The notes under the pieces were generated by a model. The model did no database searches. It was given only the letters and a program-made list of their open reading frames with translations, and had not been told where the DNA came from. From Thermoplasmata archaeon (GTDB lineage Archaea > Thermoplasmatota > E2 > DHVEG-1 > B18-G2), in NCBI GenBank assembly GCA_021161865.1, contig JAGGZU010000118.1, positions 1 to 33,676 on the forward strand: DNA of 33,676 bases, in the 5' to 3' direction. Numbering within the stretch: the stretch's first letter is position 1; every line of letters starts with the position of its first letter. Below, in pieces: positions 1 to 7,920 of the stretch. Position numbers and translations under genes: made by a program.

Positions 1-225
1 CCATAATGCTGAGATACCGTAGACAAATCCTCTGCCAGGTAATCCAAGAACCAGCCAGCCGCTCATGTCTGAGGCTTCGGCACTTATTGCTACAGGCCAA
101 ACCCCAAGTCTTCTACCTGCTATAAGGAAGTCATCAAGTGTTTTGTTGAACTTGCTGGACCATATACCTACTACAATAAGGACTATAAGGTAGAGAAGAA
201 ACGCTATGATGAGTGTGTCTACCAT
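1..225 (-). CDS. Sodium:solute symporter (SSS/PutP family), N-terminal part
   Basis: Only the first 75 codons are inside the window; the rest runs off the left edge. The visible part has a first transmembrane helix (about residues 4-22), then a polar stretch with the motif DDFLIAGRRLG, then the start of the second segment with SDMSGWLVLGLPG. This pattern is typical of the SSS (PutP/SGLT) family, which imports amino acids, sugars or carboxylates with Na+. I chose the ATG at 223-225; an AAGTAGGT sequence lies just before it and overlaps the stop of the upstream gene, which ends two bases away. The two genes are therefore almost certainly one transcription unit, so the substrate may be a product of the upstream exported hydrolase. 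That link is inference. The family is clear; the substrate is not. Confidence 0.85.
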   Translation of the reverse strand, partial: MVDTLIIAFLLYLIVLIVVGIWSSKFNKTLDDFLIAGRRLGVWPVAISAEASDMSGWLVLGLPGRGFVYGISALW

Positions 226-227
226 AC

Positions 228-2951
228 CTACTTCCTTGTTTTATATAGGTATAATGCCAGTATGAGGAGTATAATTATGATTGGAAAAACTATGAACAAC
301 CATAGTTCCACTGAAAGTGGTTGCCCTGCAGCTTTGCTCTCTGAGGGTGGTTTTTCTATGGTGTGTGCATCAAGCGTGTATATGTGACCAGCCGCACCAA
401 CATATACTATGCCATCGTATGCTGCTGCAGAGGATGTGAGTGGTGTGGTAACATAATTGTAAACATCGTTGTTTATCATGTATTTTGGTGCAAAAGACCA
501 TTGGCAGGTACCGTTTGTTTTATCCAGGGCATAGAATCTGCCATCGTCTGACCCGATGAAAACGTAATCTCCATATACAAGTGGGGAGTCATGCACGGCT
601 GCTTTTGTTGAGAAATGCCAGAGCTCATTACCGCTCTCTGCATCTACCGCGTAAAGGTTGTTGTCCAAAGAACTTAGGTAGATCACTCCATCCTTTTCCA
701 CAGGAGTTGAGTCTATTCCCCATCCTGTTTCAAAACTCCATTGTTCATCACCGTTTTTGACAGAAATGGCGTGGAGACAGGTATCCCAGCCACCCACATA
801 TAATGTGTCGCTGTTTAGTAAAGGCTGTGTTGTTAATGGTGCATCAAAGGACATACTCCATGAGAGAGTCCCCTCTTCGCCTTTGAAAAGCATACATTTT
901 TCTCCACTGCATACAATTATGTTTCCATCATCAACCAGAACATAGGCTGGGTAACCATTTGACACCTGTTTATGCCATATTTCGTTTCCAGAGAGTTTCT
1001 CAAACAGGTAGAGGTTACCGGTGTATGTCCCAGCAGCAAGAAGTTTTCCACCCATTGATACCGATACCACTCTTTCATCCTGTATATTGTCCCACATTGT
1101 TTCGCCATCCGACGTGAACACATGCACTCCTGTGTCCGATCCAACAGCGATAACATCATTGTCAATCACAGGTTTTGTAACTTGTTCACCAAATGTTTTT
1201 TGCCATTGGAAGGCACCTGTTGATGCATCAAGCACCTGTATGGTTCCAGAGAGTGCTGTGTAAAGGTTGTTTTTGTAAACTATTAAGTTTGGCGATACAT
1301 CATTGGTTTCGTTACCAACTGGTATGCTCCATTCTACCTGTACGTTTAAGAGGGGGTCTCTGTAATTTTCTTTGGGTTTAGGTATTTTGTAGTCACGGTT
1401 AACGGGTAAACCAAACAGTCTCACCCAACCAGCTGGCTCAACCCTGTCCGCTATGTCTGGATAAACATTTTTGAGTCCTCTCTCCTCGGCATCCCATATT
1501 TTTCCACCAGGGTTTCCCCAGAACACCCAGAGTCCATTTCTTTTTATAAGATAGGAGTCTGTTATCTTGCAGTCAGATGACATATCAACGATTGGAGGGG
1601 TTGACATTATTTTTTTGACAACCTCTGTGTCGATTCTGCCATAGTATTCTTTGCCGAGTTCCTCAAATTTTATGTCTCTGTTAGATGGACGGTATTCTCT
1701 GGTGTAGTACTGGTATCCCTCTGTTTTTAGGAGTAAGTGAAGGAGTTGGTATACTCTACCTTTGTAGATTGATTCTAATCTTAGCTCCTCAGATCTAACC
1801 CGTATGTCCATCGGGTTGTTTGCTGACCAGTAGAAACCATTGAATGTTCGTTGCACCGAGTAAACATATAATCCTGCTTCAAGTCTTGCTATCTCACCTG
1901 TTTTTGCATCCCCTATTAGCCATACTGCGTTCATTATCCCATCACTGTTGTGTGTTAGGTAGTAAATAACATCATCTACGCTGTCTCCATACTGTGCAGC
2001 ATTTCTTGCTCTAACCGCTAATGGTAATCCTTTGTCCCTCCATACTCCTTGTGGACAGGTTGTTTCTATGAACGCTATTCCTTTTTCGTTTTGGTAGAAA
2101 TCCTCGTCGCTCCATATGTAACCTGGTGATGTACCTATTATGAACCTGTTTCCATTGTCTGGAACGACATCCAGTATAACATTCCACCTTTGAGCGATAT
2201 AGTATGAGAACCACCAGTTGCCGAACCATACTGAGTCGCTTATAACCATTTGACCATGTGTAGTTGCATTCCCTGTCGCCACGAATCCACTACAGTGATG
2301 GGCCGGTGGCTGCACGACCATTGTGGAGATGAATGTTGTCTCCTCTTTATCTGGGAGATTTGGAACGAAGCTTTTTATGGAGTAAAACAGGGATCTGAAG
2401 GGGTGTATGCTTTTGTGCGGAGCAAGTAGTCTTGACATGAACTCATACATTTCATTTAACGTGAGGATGTCCTCGTATGTTACCTTTCTTTCGAATATGG
2501 TTTCGTCTTTTGCGTTTACACCATCGGCTATGCCTTTTATCTCCTGCTGGTACTCTGGAGGATAGTCGTTCCAGTATATTTTCATGGCTCTTGTCTTACA
2601 GAACTCCCACCATTTTTCAGATGTTTTGTAGTATTTTGCTGAGCCTGGTGTTCCTGTGAATGATCCTATTACAGGCATGTTGTGTATGATGTTGCTCCAT
2701 CTTGTTATCATGTCTATGATCTCGCCTGATAGGAGGTAACCGTGTTGAAATCCTCTCTCGTATGGTGCCCCTTCTATGTGAACGTATATGAGCCCTTGGA
2801 TGTTGTATCTGCTTCCTTTGCCTATTGTTAAGGCGTTTTCGGTTTTTAGTGTTGTTTTGTCTTGTTGTTCGTGTGTTAGGGTTGCTGTAGTTACTGGGGC
2901 TGTTATTAAAACTACTAGCAATATACTGATTATTATTTTTGTATTTATCAT
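228..2951 (-). CDS. Exported Ntn-hydrolase (phospholipase B-like/C45) fused to PQQ-type beta-propeller, membrane anchored
   Basis: I start at the ATG at 2949-2951 because GGTGGT lies close before it; a TTG four codons upstream is the alternative. Numbered from that TTG, the 911-residue form has a signal peptide or anchor (residues 8-28), a domain at about 55-530 resembling phospholipase B-like/C45 N-terminal nucleophile hydrolases, a beta-propeller of PQQ-type repeats at about 545-870 (motifs such as GTYTGNLYLF, SSLDNNLYAVDAESG, GSDDGRFYALD), and a C-terminal helix (886-907) with a short basic tail. The likely nucleophile is Cys224 in HHCSGF, followed by the GQMV and SDSVW strands typical of this fold. 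These enzymes cleave amide or ester bonds after autoprocessing. The protein should sit outside the cell, held by its C-terminal helix. Its substrate is unknown; the next gene is a symporter. The domain call is by motif reading, without a profile search. Confidence 0.75.
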   Translation of the reverse strand: MINTKIIISILLVVLITAPVTTATLTHEQQDKTTLKTENALTIGKGSRYNIQGLIYVHIEGAPYERGFQHGYLLSGEIIDMITRWSNIIHNMPVIGSFTGTPGSAKYYKTSEKWWEFCKTRAMKIYWNDYPPEYQQEIKGIADGVNAKDETIFERKVTYEDILTLNEMYEFMSRLLAPHKSIHPFRSLFYSIKSFVPNLPDKEETTFISTMVVQPPAHHCSGFVATGNATTHGQMVISDSVWFGNWWFSYYIAQRWNVILDVVPDNGNRFIIGTSPGYIWSDEDFYQNEKGIAFIETTCPQGVWRDKGLPLAVRARNAAQYGDSVDDVIYYLTHNSDGIMNAVWLIGDAKTGEIARLEAGLYVYSVQRTFNGFYWSANNPMDIRVRSEELRLESIYKGRVYQLLHLLLKTEGYQYYTREYRPSNRDIKFEELGKEYYGRIDTEVVKKIMSTPPIVDMSSDCKITDSYLIKRNGLWVFWGNPGGKIWDAEERGLKNVYPDIADRVEPAGWVRLFGLPVNRDYKIPKPKENYRDPLLNVQVEWSIPVGNETNDVSPNLIVYKNNLYTALSGTIQVLDASTGAFQWQKTFGEQVTKPVIDNDVIAVGSDTGVHVFTSDGETMWDNIQDERVVSVSMGGKLLAAGTYTGNLYLFEKLSGNEIWHKQVSNGYPAYVLVDDGNIIVCSGEKCMLFKGEEGTLSWSMSFDAPLTTQPLLNSDTLYVGGWDTCLHAISVKNGDEQWSFETGWGIDSTPVEKDGVIYLSSLDNNLYAVDAESGNELWHFSTKAAVHDSPLVYGDYVFIGSDDGRFYALDKTNGTCQWSFAPKYMINNDVYNYVTTPLTSSAAAYDGIVYVGAAGHIYTLDAHTIEKPPSESKAAGQPLSVELWLFIVFPIIIILLILALYLYKTRK

Positions 2952-2972
2952 AACTACCACCAAATATATAGA

Positions 2973-2986
2973 TTTATTTAAATAAA
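2973..2986 (-). promoter_or_regulatory. TATA-like element for the exported hydrolase gene
   Basis: On the minus strand this reads CTTTTATTTAAATAAA. Its centre is about 29 bases before the chosen ATG at 2951, so transcription would start within a few bases of the start codon. Assigned by sequence and spacing only. Confidence 0.4.
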
Positions 2987-3001
2987 AGTTTTACTGTAAA
3001 T

Positions 3002-3394
3002 TTATGTTTTTAGATGAAAAACATATCTCGTTGGTATCCTTTTCTTCTTCCCAGTCCAGTATCCACACACTGGACATCTAAACTCAATCGTAACCTCCCC
3101 ACCCCATATAGTAAGGTTCTTAACTCTCTTTAAAACACTACCGCAAACCGGGCATTTAGTCAAGACCCTTTCAGGGTCACCATCCCTTGAGTGTATCTCA
3201 AGTTTAATAAAACCGCTCCTAACCGCTATGTTTCTAAGCCTCTGCTCGCTCACTAAACGAACAGTTTTCTTTGTCTTAAGATAACTGTCAACAAGCATCT
3301 TAAGTTTATGCTGAGACGGCACAACCTTCTGTTTCTTAAAAATGTTTTTAAGCGCTTTAACAACCTGCGTCTCGGTTGCCAAGGATTTCTTCAT
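3002..3394 (-). CDS. Zinc-ribbon protein of unknown function
   Basis: This 130-residue, strongly basic protein ends in a four-cysteine zinc ribbon: Cys81-PVC84 and Cys107-PVC110, each in the form CPxCG, about 23 residues apart. The part before it (about 1-70) is predicted helical, and the stretch SEQRLRNIAVRSGFIKLEIHSRDGD could be a small winged-helix or helix-turn-helix unit. A nucleic-acid-binding role is reasonable for an archaeal protein of this build, but I do not recognise a named family. The ATG at 3394 has no Shine-Dalgarno; a GTTTAAA box about 28 bases upstream suggests a leaderless mRNA. It follows the CBS gene pair on the same strand with a 32-base gap. Confidence 0.7.
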   Translation of the reverse strand: MKKSLATETQVVKALKNIFKKQKVVPSQHKLKMLVDSYLKTKKTVRLVSEQRLRNIAVRSGFIKLEIHSRDGDPERVLTKCPVCGSVLKRVKNLTIWGGEVTIEFRCPVCGYWTGKKKRIPTRYVFHLKT

Positions 3395-3426
3395 CAGAAG
3401 CGTATATATGTGTTGGTTTAAACCTT

Positions 3427-4200
3427 TTACCTAAGCGTCCTTATTAAATCGGTTCTTGTAACTATACCTAAGAGTTTACCATCAACAATAGGTAAAGCCC
3501 CTATGTTTTGCCTCAACATAACATCCGCTGCTTTTTCTATGGACGCTTTTGGAGATATGGTGACAACCTGCGGGTTCATGGCATCCTGCACAAGCATCTC
3601 ATCTACCTGATGTTTTTGACGGGCTCTGCTGAACGATTTTTTCAACCTAGCAAAAGCCATTGCAATGTCCATCTCAGCTATTATACCAAGAACCTCACCG
3701 TTTTTGACTACAGGAATTCTTGCAATGTTGTTGTCTATCATAACTCTACGAGCATGTATAACCCTATCATCCGGTTCAACCGTTATAATCCTCCTTGTCA
3801 TTATACTGCTCACAGGCTCCGTGCTTTTAACCAGAGGTAAAAGATCAGCCTTGGTTACCACACCAACAAGCCTCTCGTTTTCCACTACAGGAAGCATCGT
3901 TGGTCCAGGTAAACCAACCGTTTTGATGATGTCCTCCACAGGTGTATCTGGTGTAACCGTATCATAGTCCTTAAGCATAACAGAGGAGGCGTACATGTGT
4001 GCGGTTGTAACATCCTTCTTCCTTATCGACCCGAGTTTATATGCAATCTCACCATCAGTAATTATCCCAATGAGTTTATCATCCTCAACCACAGGAACCT
4101 TTGTTATGTTGTTTTTCTCCATAACATGCAGTATATGCTCAAGGTCCTCGTTTTTACTAACTGAGATAACATCCTTTGTCATAACATCCTTAACCTTCAT
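3427..4200 (-). CDS. Four-CBS-domain protein
   Basis: The 257 residues consist of four consecutive CBS motifs (two Bateman modules) and nothing else: about 1-60, 75-125, 128-185 and 200-257. Each shows the usual pattern V.DVMTKDVISV... followed by ...PVVE..KLIGIITDGEI; the second unit is the most divergent. CBS pairs bind adenosine nucleotides such as AMP, ATP or SAM and act as energy or ligand sensors, usually on a partner enzyme or transporter. Here no effector domain is fused, so the partner acts in trans and cannot be named. GGTGGTGGG precedes the ATG. The gene lies 24 bases after the other CBS gene, which reads the same way, so the two are probably co-transcribed and may form a complex. 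Confidence 0.88.
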   Translation of the reverse strand: MKVKDVMTKDVISVSKNEDLEHILHVMEKNNITKVPVVEDDKLIGIITDGEIAYKLGSIRKKDVTTAHMYASSVMLKDYDTVTPDTPVEDIIKTVGLPGPTMLPVVENERLVGVVTKADLLPLVKSTEPVSSIMTRRIITVEPDDRVIHARRVMIDNNIARIPVVKNGEVLGIIAEMDIAMAFARLKKSFSRARQKHQVDEMLVQDAMNPQVVTISPKASIEKAADVMLRQNIGALPIVDGKLLGIVTRTDLIRTLR

Positions 4201-4224
4201 GTTTTTTTCCCACCACCCTAAAAT

Positions 4225-4767
4225 CTATTGTTCTCTACAGTCCTCACATAGAAAACGGCCATCCACCTCCATGAGATCAGAAGAGAGTTTACCGCATTCC
4301 TCGCATTTACCAGAGATTGTGGCACCGAGCGCTTTTGAGGCATTAACGCCCTCTATAACACTCCACTCCCTAGATATCTCCAACAGGGTTGGCGACATCC
4401 TGAATATATCCTTTTCAGTGATTATACCCTGCAATCTACCTTTTTCTATAACAGGCAGCCGTCTTATGTTATGTTTGTTCATTATCTTCATAGCCTGCTC
4501 TATGGTAACATAGGGGTCAACGTTGACAAGTGGCGTAGTCATAACTTCCTGCACCTTAACTTTCCTGCTGTCTCTGCCTTCAGCCACAACCTTTTTCAGT
4601 ATATCACTCTCTGTTATTATACCAATTGGTTTACCTTCGCTGACCACTATGCTACTACCAACCCTTTTCTCCCGCATCATCTCAGCAACCCTTTTGATTG
4701 TTATCGATGGTTTGCATGTCAGCGGTTTTGCTCTCATCGCCTCTTTAACCAGAACATCCGTTTTCAT
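4225..4767 (-). CDS. CBS-domain pair protein with C-terminal zinc ribbon
   Basis: Residues 8-60 and 70-130 are two CBS motifs (VKEAMRAKPLTC... GIITESDILKK and VQEVMTTPLVNV... GIITEKDIF). A linker leads to a C-terminal zinc ribbon with Cys155/Cys158 and Cys174/Cys177 (pattern CEEC...CEDC). CBS-plus-ribbon proteins are widespread in archaea and are thought to sense adenosine nucleotides; the ribbon may contact nucleic acid or another protein, which is unproven here. This is the promoter-proximal gene of the CBS pair and diverges from the Hjc gene across a 68-base intergenic region. The ATG at 4767 has no strong Shine-Dalgarno. Confidence 0.87.
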   Translation of the reverse strand: MKTDVLVKEAMRAKPLTCKPSITIKRVAEMMREKRVGSSIVVSEGKPIGIITESDILKKVVAEGRDSRKVKVQEVMTTPLVNVDPYVTIEQAMKIMNKHNIRRLPVIEKGRLQGIITEKDIFRMSPTLLEISREWSVIEGVNASKALGATISGKCEECGKLSSDLMEVDGRFLCEDCREQ

Positions 4768-4835
4768 AACCCTATCAATTACCCCTTATACCCAAAACCA
4801 TTAAAATAGTTTGTTTCATTATAGATGGAATCAGG

Positions 4836-5348
4836 ATGGGTGGAAGCAACTACGAGAGGGAGCTGAAGGGCATACTTCAGGGAGATGAGTCAACCCTTTT
4901 TTCTGTTACAAAGAGTTGTTCACCTGTGGAGAAAGAAAAGTACATGATGATTCTAGATAAACCTTTTATTGTTGTGAGAGCGGCAGGCTCCTACGGTGTT
5001 GATCTTGTGGCTGTAAGAGGAGATATCTCTTTTTTGGCTGAGATTAAATCCAGCACCTCGGATACCCTGCATTTCAGTAGTATAGGTGGCAAACTTCAGA
5101 AGCAGGCGATGTCTATGAAAGCGGAGTGTGAGAAAACCAAAACCCTGCCTATTTATGCCTTCCGTCTTAAAAACCATAGAGGTGACGCATGGAGGATTTT
5201 CACCTTGGAGATGAATGGTTTAGAGGGACGTTTAAGGGTGCTGCATAAGCGTTTACCTAAACTGGAGTTAAGCAAAGGAAACAACCTTATTATGCGTTGG
5301 AGAGATGGAATGCCTCTTTCCGATTTCATAAACTATCTTTCACGTTGA
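4836..5348 (+). CDS. hjc: Holliday junction resolvase Hjc-like
   Basis: The protein carries the archaeal Hjc nuclease signature: an N-terminal YERELKGIL helix with Glu7/Glu9, then VVRAAGSYGVDLVAV with the metal-binding Asp56, then FLAEIKSS with Glu69 and Lys71 (the E-x-K of the PD-(D/E)xK fold). Hjc cuts four-way DNA junctions during recombination and fork repair. At 170 residues it is longer than usual Hjc proteins (about 120-140): there is an insert of about 25-30 residues between the first helix and the RAAGS strand, and an extended C-terminus after residue 125. The ATG at 4836 gives an N-terminus that fits the family; an upstream ATG at 4825 is out of frame. The family call is good; the additions are atypical. 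Confidence 0.82.
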   Translation: MGGSNYERELKGILQGDESTLFSVTKSCSPVEKEKYMMILDKPFIVVRAAGSYGVDLVAVRGDISFLAEIKSSTSDTLHFSSIGGKLQKQAMSMKAECEKTKTLPIYAFRLKNHRGDAWRIFTLEMNGLEGRLRVLHKRLPKLELSKGNNLIMRWRDGMPLSDFINYLSR

Positions 5349-5396
5349 AACAACAAAATGTTTTTAGATGGTTATAGTATTCTGGTAGCGATTGGT

Positions 5397-5834
5397 ATGA
5401 AAGTGTTGATCGCCTATGATGGATCGGAGTCTGCTAAAAAAGCTGTTGAGATAACACTTAAGTTTGCAAAAAAGGAGGATGATGTTATACTGTTAACAGT
5501 TATCCCAGGTGAGTTGCTTTCCTCTTCCTTCACAAAGATGCTTCTTCCAACCATAAACCTTGACCAAATCGTTAAAGGAGGGACTTTTAAGGAGAGAGCC
5601 GAGGAAACCCTTAAGGAGGTTGCGCAGAAACTGGAGGGAAAGGTAGCGAGTGTAGAAACCGTTGTAGAAACTGGTGACCCTGCTGATGAGATTCTTTTAA
5701 CCGCTAAGAAAAACCTCTGTAACCTCATCGTTCTCGGTTACAAAGGGTTTGGTAAAGAGGGACGTTTCCTAATCGGTAGCGTCACTGATAAGGTTGTTCG
5801 TCATGCTTCAACATCTGTTATGGTTGTGAGATAA
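5397..5834 (+). CDS. Universal stress protein (UspA family)
   Basis: I start at the ATG at 5397 because MKVLIAYDGSESAKKA is the normal family N-terminus; an ATG at 5358 would add thirteen residues with no counterpart in UspA proteins. The resulting 145 residues match the family length. The C-terminal half shows the ATP-binding pattern G-x2-G-x9-G-S in LGYKGFGKEGRFLIGSV, followed by the closing strand TSVMVV. This points to the ATP-binding subgroup of these cytoplasmic dimeric proteins, whose cellular roles are usually only broadly known. The gene sits 48 bases after hjc and 5 bases before coaBC on the same strand, so it is probably transcribed with the CoA genes, though no functional tie is evident. 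Confidence 0.92.
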   Translation: MKVLIAYDGSESAKKAVEITLKFAKKEDDVILLTVIPGELLSSSFTKMLLPTINLDQIVKGGTFKERAEETLKEVAQKLEGKVASVETVVETGDPADEILLTAKKNLCNLIVLGYKGFGKEGRFLIGSVTDKVVRHASTSVMVVR

Positions 5835-5839
5835 AAACC

Positions 5840-7054
5840 ATGCATCCTGTTGAGGAAATAAGAGGAGAAAAAAGCAGTAAACTCAATGGTAAATGCATTC
5901 TCTTGTGTGTGACCGGTAGTGTAGCAGCAGTTGAGTCCTTTTATCTCTGCAGAGACCTTGTACGGCATGGCGCCGATGTTGTGCCTGTGATGTCTGAGGC
6001 TGCCACCAGGATTATTCATCCCGATGCTTTGGAGTTTGCCTCAGGTCATAAACCTATTTTATCGTTAACCGGTGGCGTTGAACACGTCTCTTTTTGTGGT
6101 GAATCAAATGATAAGGTGGATATGGTGCTTGTTTCACCCTGCACAACAAACACTTTATCTAAGATAACGCTTGGAATATGTGATAACGCTGTCACAGCAT
6201 GTGTTGTCACTGCACTGGGCTCTGGGATACCTGTTGTTGTTGTTCCAGCCATGCATCTCGCCATGTATAAGAACCCTGTAACGATGAAGAACCTTGGGTT
6301 AGCAGAGGAGCTGAATATACATGTAGTTAAACCTGAGCTAACGGAAACTAAAGCGAGGATAGCTGATAGAGATGAGATCGTTGCTAACGTTATTCGTCTC
6401 CTTGGGTTGAAGGATTTTGCTGGCAAAAAGGTTCTTGTGATAGCTGGCGCAAGCGCTGAACCCCTGGATGACATACGTGTATTGACGAACCGTAGCTCCG
6501 GTAGAATGGGTGTTGCTCTTGCAGAAAACGTTTTTGAAAGAGACGGGGATGTTGAGCTTTGGCTTGGGTGGAGTAGGGAGAAGCCACCTGAGTATCTTAG
6601 GGTTAAAAGGTTTGAATCTGTGATGGATATCCATAGAATGGTGGAGGAGGGTAAAGCAGAGGGTTTTGATGTCATTGTTTTATGTGCTGCTCTTGCAAAC
6701 TATCTACCTGAGAAACACAGGGGCAAGATTGGTTCAGGTAAAAAAGAGCTGAAAATAGGGTTCCATGAGGCGCCCTCCATAGTTGATGAGATAAGACGTA
6801 AACATAGAAATGTCTTTGTAGTAGCTTTTAAGGCTGAGGAAAGTAAAGTGGGTTTGGAGGAGAAGGCTAAAGCCTTCCTTAAAGAGAAAGGTGTTGATTT
6901 GGTTGTTGCAAACACCCTCTCTTCCTTCGGTGCTAATGAAAGTGAGGTCTTAATTGTTGACAGTAAAAACGAGGTTTACAATGCTAAGGGGAGTAAGGAT
7001 GTGTTGGCTGAAGTGATTCTTTCAAAGATTAAGAAAGGGGTGATGTTTTTTTGA
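5840..7054 (+). CDS. coaBC: Bifunctional phosphopantothenoylcysteine decarboxylase/phosphopantothenate-cysteine ligase
   Basis: CoaBC joins cysteine to 4'-phosphopantothenate and then decarboxylates the product, two steps of coenzyme A synthesis. The N-terminal flavoprotein domain (about 15-180) has the GSVAAVES flavin-binding turn, the proposed catalytic His82 in VEHVSF, the SPCTTNTLSKI segment with Asn104, and PAMHLAMY at 136-143 in place of the bacterial PxMNxxMW. The CoaB ligase domain (about 190-400) has VIAGASAEPLDDIR, TNRSSGRMG and ALANYLPEKHRGKIGSG, all family hallmarks. The bacterial flap that carries a reactive cysteine (GCGExG) is replaced by a KPELTETKARIAD loop without cysteine, which I believe is common in archaeal members. 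It is 404 residues, the normal length, and shares four bases with the next gene. Confidence 0.95.
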   Translation: MHPVEEIRGEKSSKLNGKCILLCVTGSVAAVESFYLCRDLVRHGADVVPVMSEAATRIIHPDALEFASGHKPILSLTGGVEHVSFCGESNDKVDMVLVSPCTTNTLSKITLGICDNAVTACVVTALGSGIPVVVVPAMHLAMYKNPVTMKNLGLAEELNIHVVKPELTETKARIADRDEIVANVIRLLGLKDFAGKKVLVIAGASAEPLDDIRVLTNRSSGRMGVALAENVFERDGDVELWLGWSREKPPEYLRVKRFESVMDIHRMVEEGKAEGFDVIVLCAALANYLPEKHRGKIGSGKKELKIGFHEAPSIVDEIRRKHRNVFVVAFKAEESKVGLEEKAKAFLKEKGVDLVVANTLSSFGANESEVLIVDSKNEVYNAKGSKDVLAEVILSKIKKGVMFF

Positions 7055-7920
7055 GGGAAACCGCAGTTGCTTTTTCACCAGGTCACATAAGCGGTTTTTT
7101 TGACCCCTATTATGATAGGGACCCAAAGAAATCTGGTTCCACCGGTGCAGGTATCTCAATATCTCTGGGTGTGACCGCAAGGGTTAAGGTTCTTCCCTCA
7201 TCAAAGCAGGAGGTGAACGTTTTTATCAACAATAAGCCAAGCGGGGCTTCAACCACCAAGCTTACAGTTATGCAGTTGATAGGAGATGAACCTTTTAAGG
7301 TGGATGTTAAACTCAATCAGTCTCTACCTGTTTCTCAGGGTTTTGGTATGAGTGGTGCCGGTGCTTTGAGTGCTGCTCTTGCAACCGCTAAACTGGTTGG
7401 TTTGAGTAAGATGGATGCCATTGAGGCTGCGCATTCCGCTGAGGTTGCCTATAGAACAGGTCTTGGGGATGTTGTGGCTGAGAGTTTTGGTGGTATAGAG
7501 ATTAGAAGATCGCCAGGTTTGCCTCCATGGGGTGTTGTGGAGCATATACCTGGTAATTACAGGATTGTGTTGTGCGTTGTGGGAGATAAACTCTCAACCT
7601 CCAAGGTTCTGAGTGATGAGACTGTTTTGCGTAGGGTTAGGGATGTTTCGAAGGCTTGTCTTGTTGAACTTCTTGATAATCCCTCCATTGAAAATCTATT
7701 TAAGTTATCCTACAGGTTCGCGAAGGAGACCAATCTTTTAACTGAAAGGTTGGACAAGGCTATCAAAGCAGCGAGCAATTATGGTATGGCAAGCATGTGT
7801 ATGCTTGGAAACGCGGTCTTTGCGGTTGGTAAAACAAAGAGGTTGTTGGAAGTTCTTAAACCGTTTGGTTCAACATATGAGTGTGTGATTGATACCACTG
7901 GTGCAACTGTTTTACGTTAA
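7051..7920 (+). CDS. Pantoate kinase (GHMP family)
   Basis: Archaeal pantoate kinase phosphorylates pantoate with ATP before the beta-alanine condensation, replacing the bacterial pantothenate kinase route. The sequence has the N-terminal AFSPGHISGFFDPYYDRDP stretch and the glycine-rich GHMP loop LPVSQGFGMSGAGALSAALA (about residues 90-110). A TGLGDVVAESFGGIEIR segment, typical of COG1829, follows. The start is a TTG at 7051-7053: GGGGTGATG lies 5-6 bases before it, matches the 16S tail, and no ATG fits. The TTG overlaps the coaBC stop as TTGA, so translation is coupled to coaBC; two CoA-pathway enzymes made together supports the assignment. The 3' end overlaps the convergent PhoU gene by four bases. 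Confidence 0.92.
   Translation: MRETAVAFSPGHISGFFDPYYDRDPKKSGSTGAGISISLGVTARVKVLPSSKQEVNVFINNKPSGASTTKLTVMQLIGDEPFKVDVKLNQSLPVSQGFGMSGAGALSAALATAKLVGLSKMDAIEAAHSAEVAYRTGLGDVVAESFGGIEIRRSPGLPPWGVVEHIPGNYRIVLCVVGDKLSTSKVLSDETVLRRVRDVSKACLVELLDNPSIENLFKLSYRFAKETNLLTERLDKAIKAASNYGMASMCMLGNAVFAVGKTKRLLEVLKPFGSTYECVIDTTGATVLR

Noticed and set aside
3002-3394. RNase P subunit Rpp21/Rpr2
   Set aside because: The CPVCG pairs are only about 23 residues apart near the C-terminus and the rest does not show the RNase P subunit pattern.
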